From NCBI GenBank assembly GCA_937921805.1, contig CAKZUS010000003.1, positions 1 through 5,450 on the forward strand: a DNA stretch of 5,450 nucleotides, written 5' to 3'. The position numbers and the translations under genes are program-made. The DNA comes from an uncultured Granulosicoccaceae bacterium (lineage in GTDB: Bacteria; Pseudomonadota; Gammaproteobacteria; JABXHR01). This document shows positions 5,109 to 5,450 of the stretch, piece after piece. The notes under the pieces were generated by a model. That model worked only from the letters and a program-made list of their open reading frames with translations, had not been told where the DNA came from and made no database searches. The number at the start of each line of letters is the position of its first letter. The first letter of the stretch is position 1.

Positions 5109-5450
5109 TTCTTTCAAGCTTGTGTGATTACTACACTCGGCTCGCACAAGAGACCCCGCCCAAAGTCCCTGATTACGGTTTTAGCGAAGAGAAAATAGGC
5201 TACGCCATTGTCATTAACGCATCGGGCAGTATTGTGAATACTATCCCGCGAATGAGTACTGATAAGAAGCCCAAAGCGCGGCCATTGGCTGTGCCTAGAC
5301 CCGTAAAAAGAACCTCGGGCATCATGCCAAATTTTCTATGGGACAAGTGCGCATACGTGCTCGGTGCACAGCCTCATCCGAATAAAAAAAACGACATTCC
5401 TTGGACATTCAATCCGAATTGCTTTGAGGCTTTTCAAGCCTTCCATGAAG
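5105..5450 (+). CDS. cas8c: Type I-C Cascade large subunit Cas8c (Csd1), N-terminal part
   Basis: Cas8c recognises the PAM and stabilises the R-loop in type I-C Cascade. The reading frame is open from ATG 5105 to the window edge: 115 codons plus one base, about a fifth of a typical family member. The N-terminus is characteristic: MILSSLCDYYTRLA (1-14), GFSEEKIGYAIVI (25-37), and the family hallmark PVKRTSGIMPNFLWDKCAYVLG (about 66-87), which carries the conserved Arg-Thr-Ser-Gly and Asn-Phe-Leu-Trp-Asp. The start overlaps the cas5c stop as ATGA (5105-5108), with AGGA at 5092-5095 as a possible ribosome binding site. In known type I-C loci an internal start near the 3' end of this gene also makes the small subunit Cas11c; that part is outside the window. 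About half of its codons end in G or C (57 of 115 by hand count), unlike gabD. Confidence 0.95.
   Translation, partial: MILSSLCDYYTRLAQETPPKVPDYGFSEEKIGYAIVINASGSIVNTIPRMSTDKKPKARPLAVPRPVKRTSGIMPNFLWDKCAYVLGAQPHPNKKNDIPWTFNPNCFEAFQAFHE

Overview
The window reads as chromosomal DNA of a proteobacterium, most likely beta or gamma. The clearest sign is a protein that matches the proteobacterial succinate-semialdehyde dehydrogenase GabD along its whole length. All genes are on the plus strand. No RNA gene, insertion sequence or CRISPR array is visible.

Layout. (1) 1-83 holds a short inverted repeat and no gene. (2) 84-449 encodes a small predicted lipoprotein with a cystatin-like look. (3) 450-499 carries a 17-bp inverted repeat over a -10-like hexamer, in front of gabD (500-1942). 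(4) 1943-2127 is an intergenic region with a GC-rich hairpin, short repeats and, directly at the cas3 start, a 10-bp-stem hairpin that holds the ribosome binding site. (5) 2128 to the window end is the start of a type I-C (formerly Dvulg) CRISPR-Cas operon in the usual order: cas3 (complete), cas5c (complete) and cas8c/csd1 (first 115 codons, cut by the window edge). The genes expected next, cas7, cas4, cas1, cas2 and the array, lie outside.

How the genes work together. GabD oxidises succinate semialdehyde to succinate, the last step of GABA breakdown, and has no evident link to the CRISPR genes. In type I-C, Cas5c cuts pre-crRNA at the repeat hairpin and stays in Cascade. Cas8c is the large subunit that reads the PAM. 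Cascade bound to target recruits Cas3, which nicks, unwinds and degrades the DNA. cas5c and cas8c overlap by four bases (ATGA). cas3 is separated from cas5c by 68 bases containing a hairpin with a short T-run, so effector and nuclease levels may be set separately.

The CRISPR system is a known type and its visible motifs are intact. The observation most worth a second look is the hairpin at 2104-2127. Together with the first bases of cas3 (to 2134) it has the length and geometry of a type I-C repeat, including an 11-nt 3' segment ending TGAAAC. It could therefore be a repeat mimic through which Cas5c or Cascade controls cas3. This is a hypothesis, because the real repeat is not in the window.
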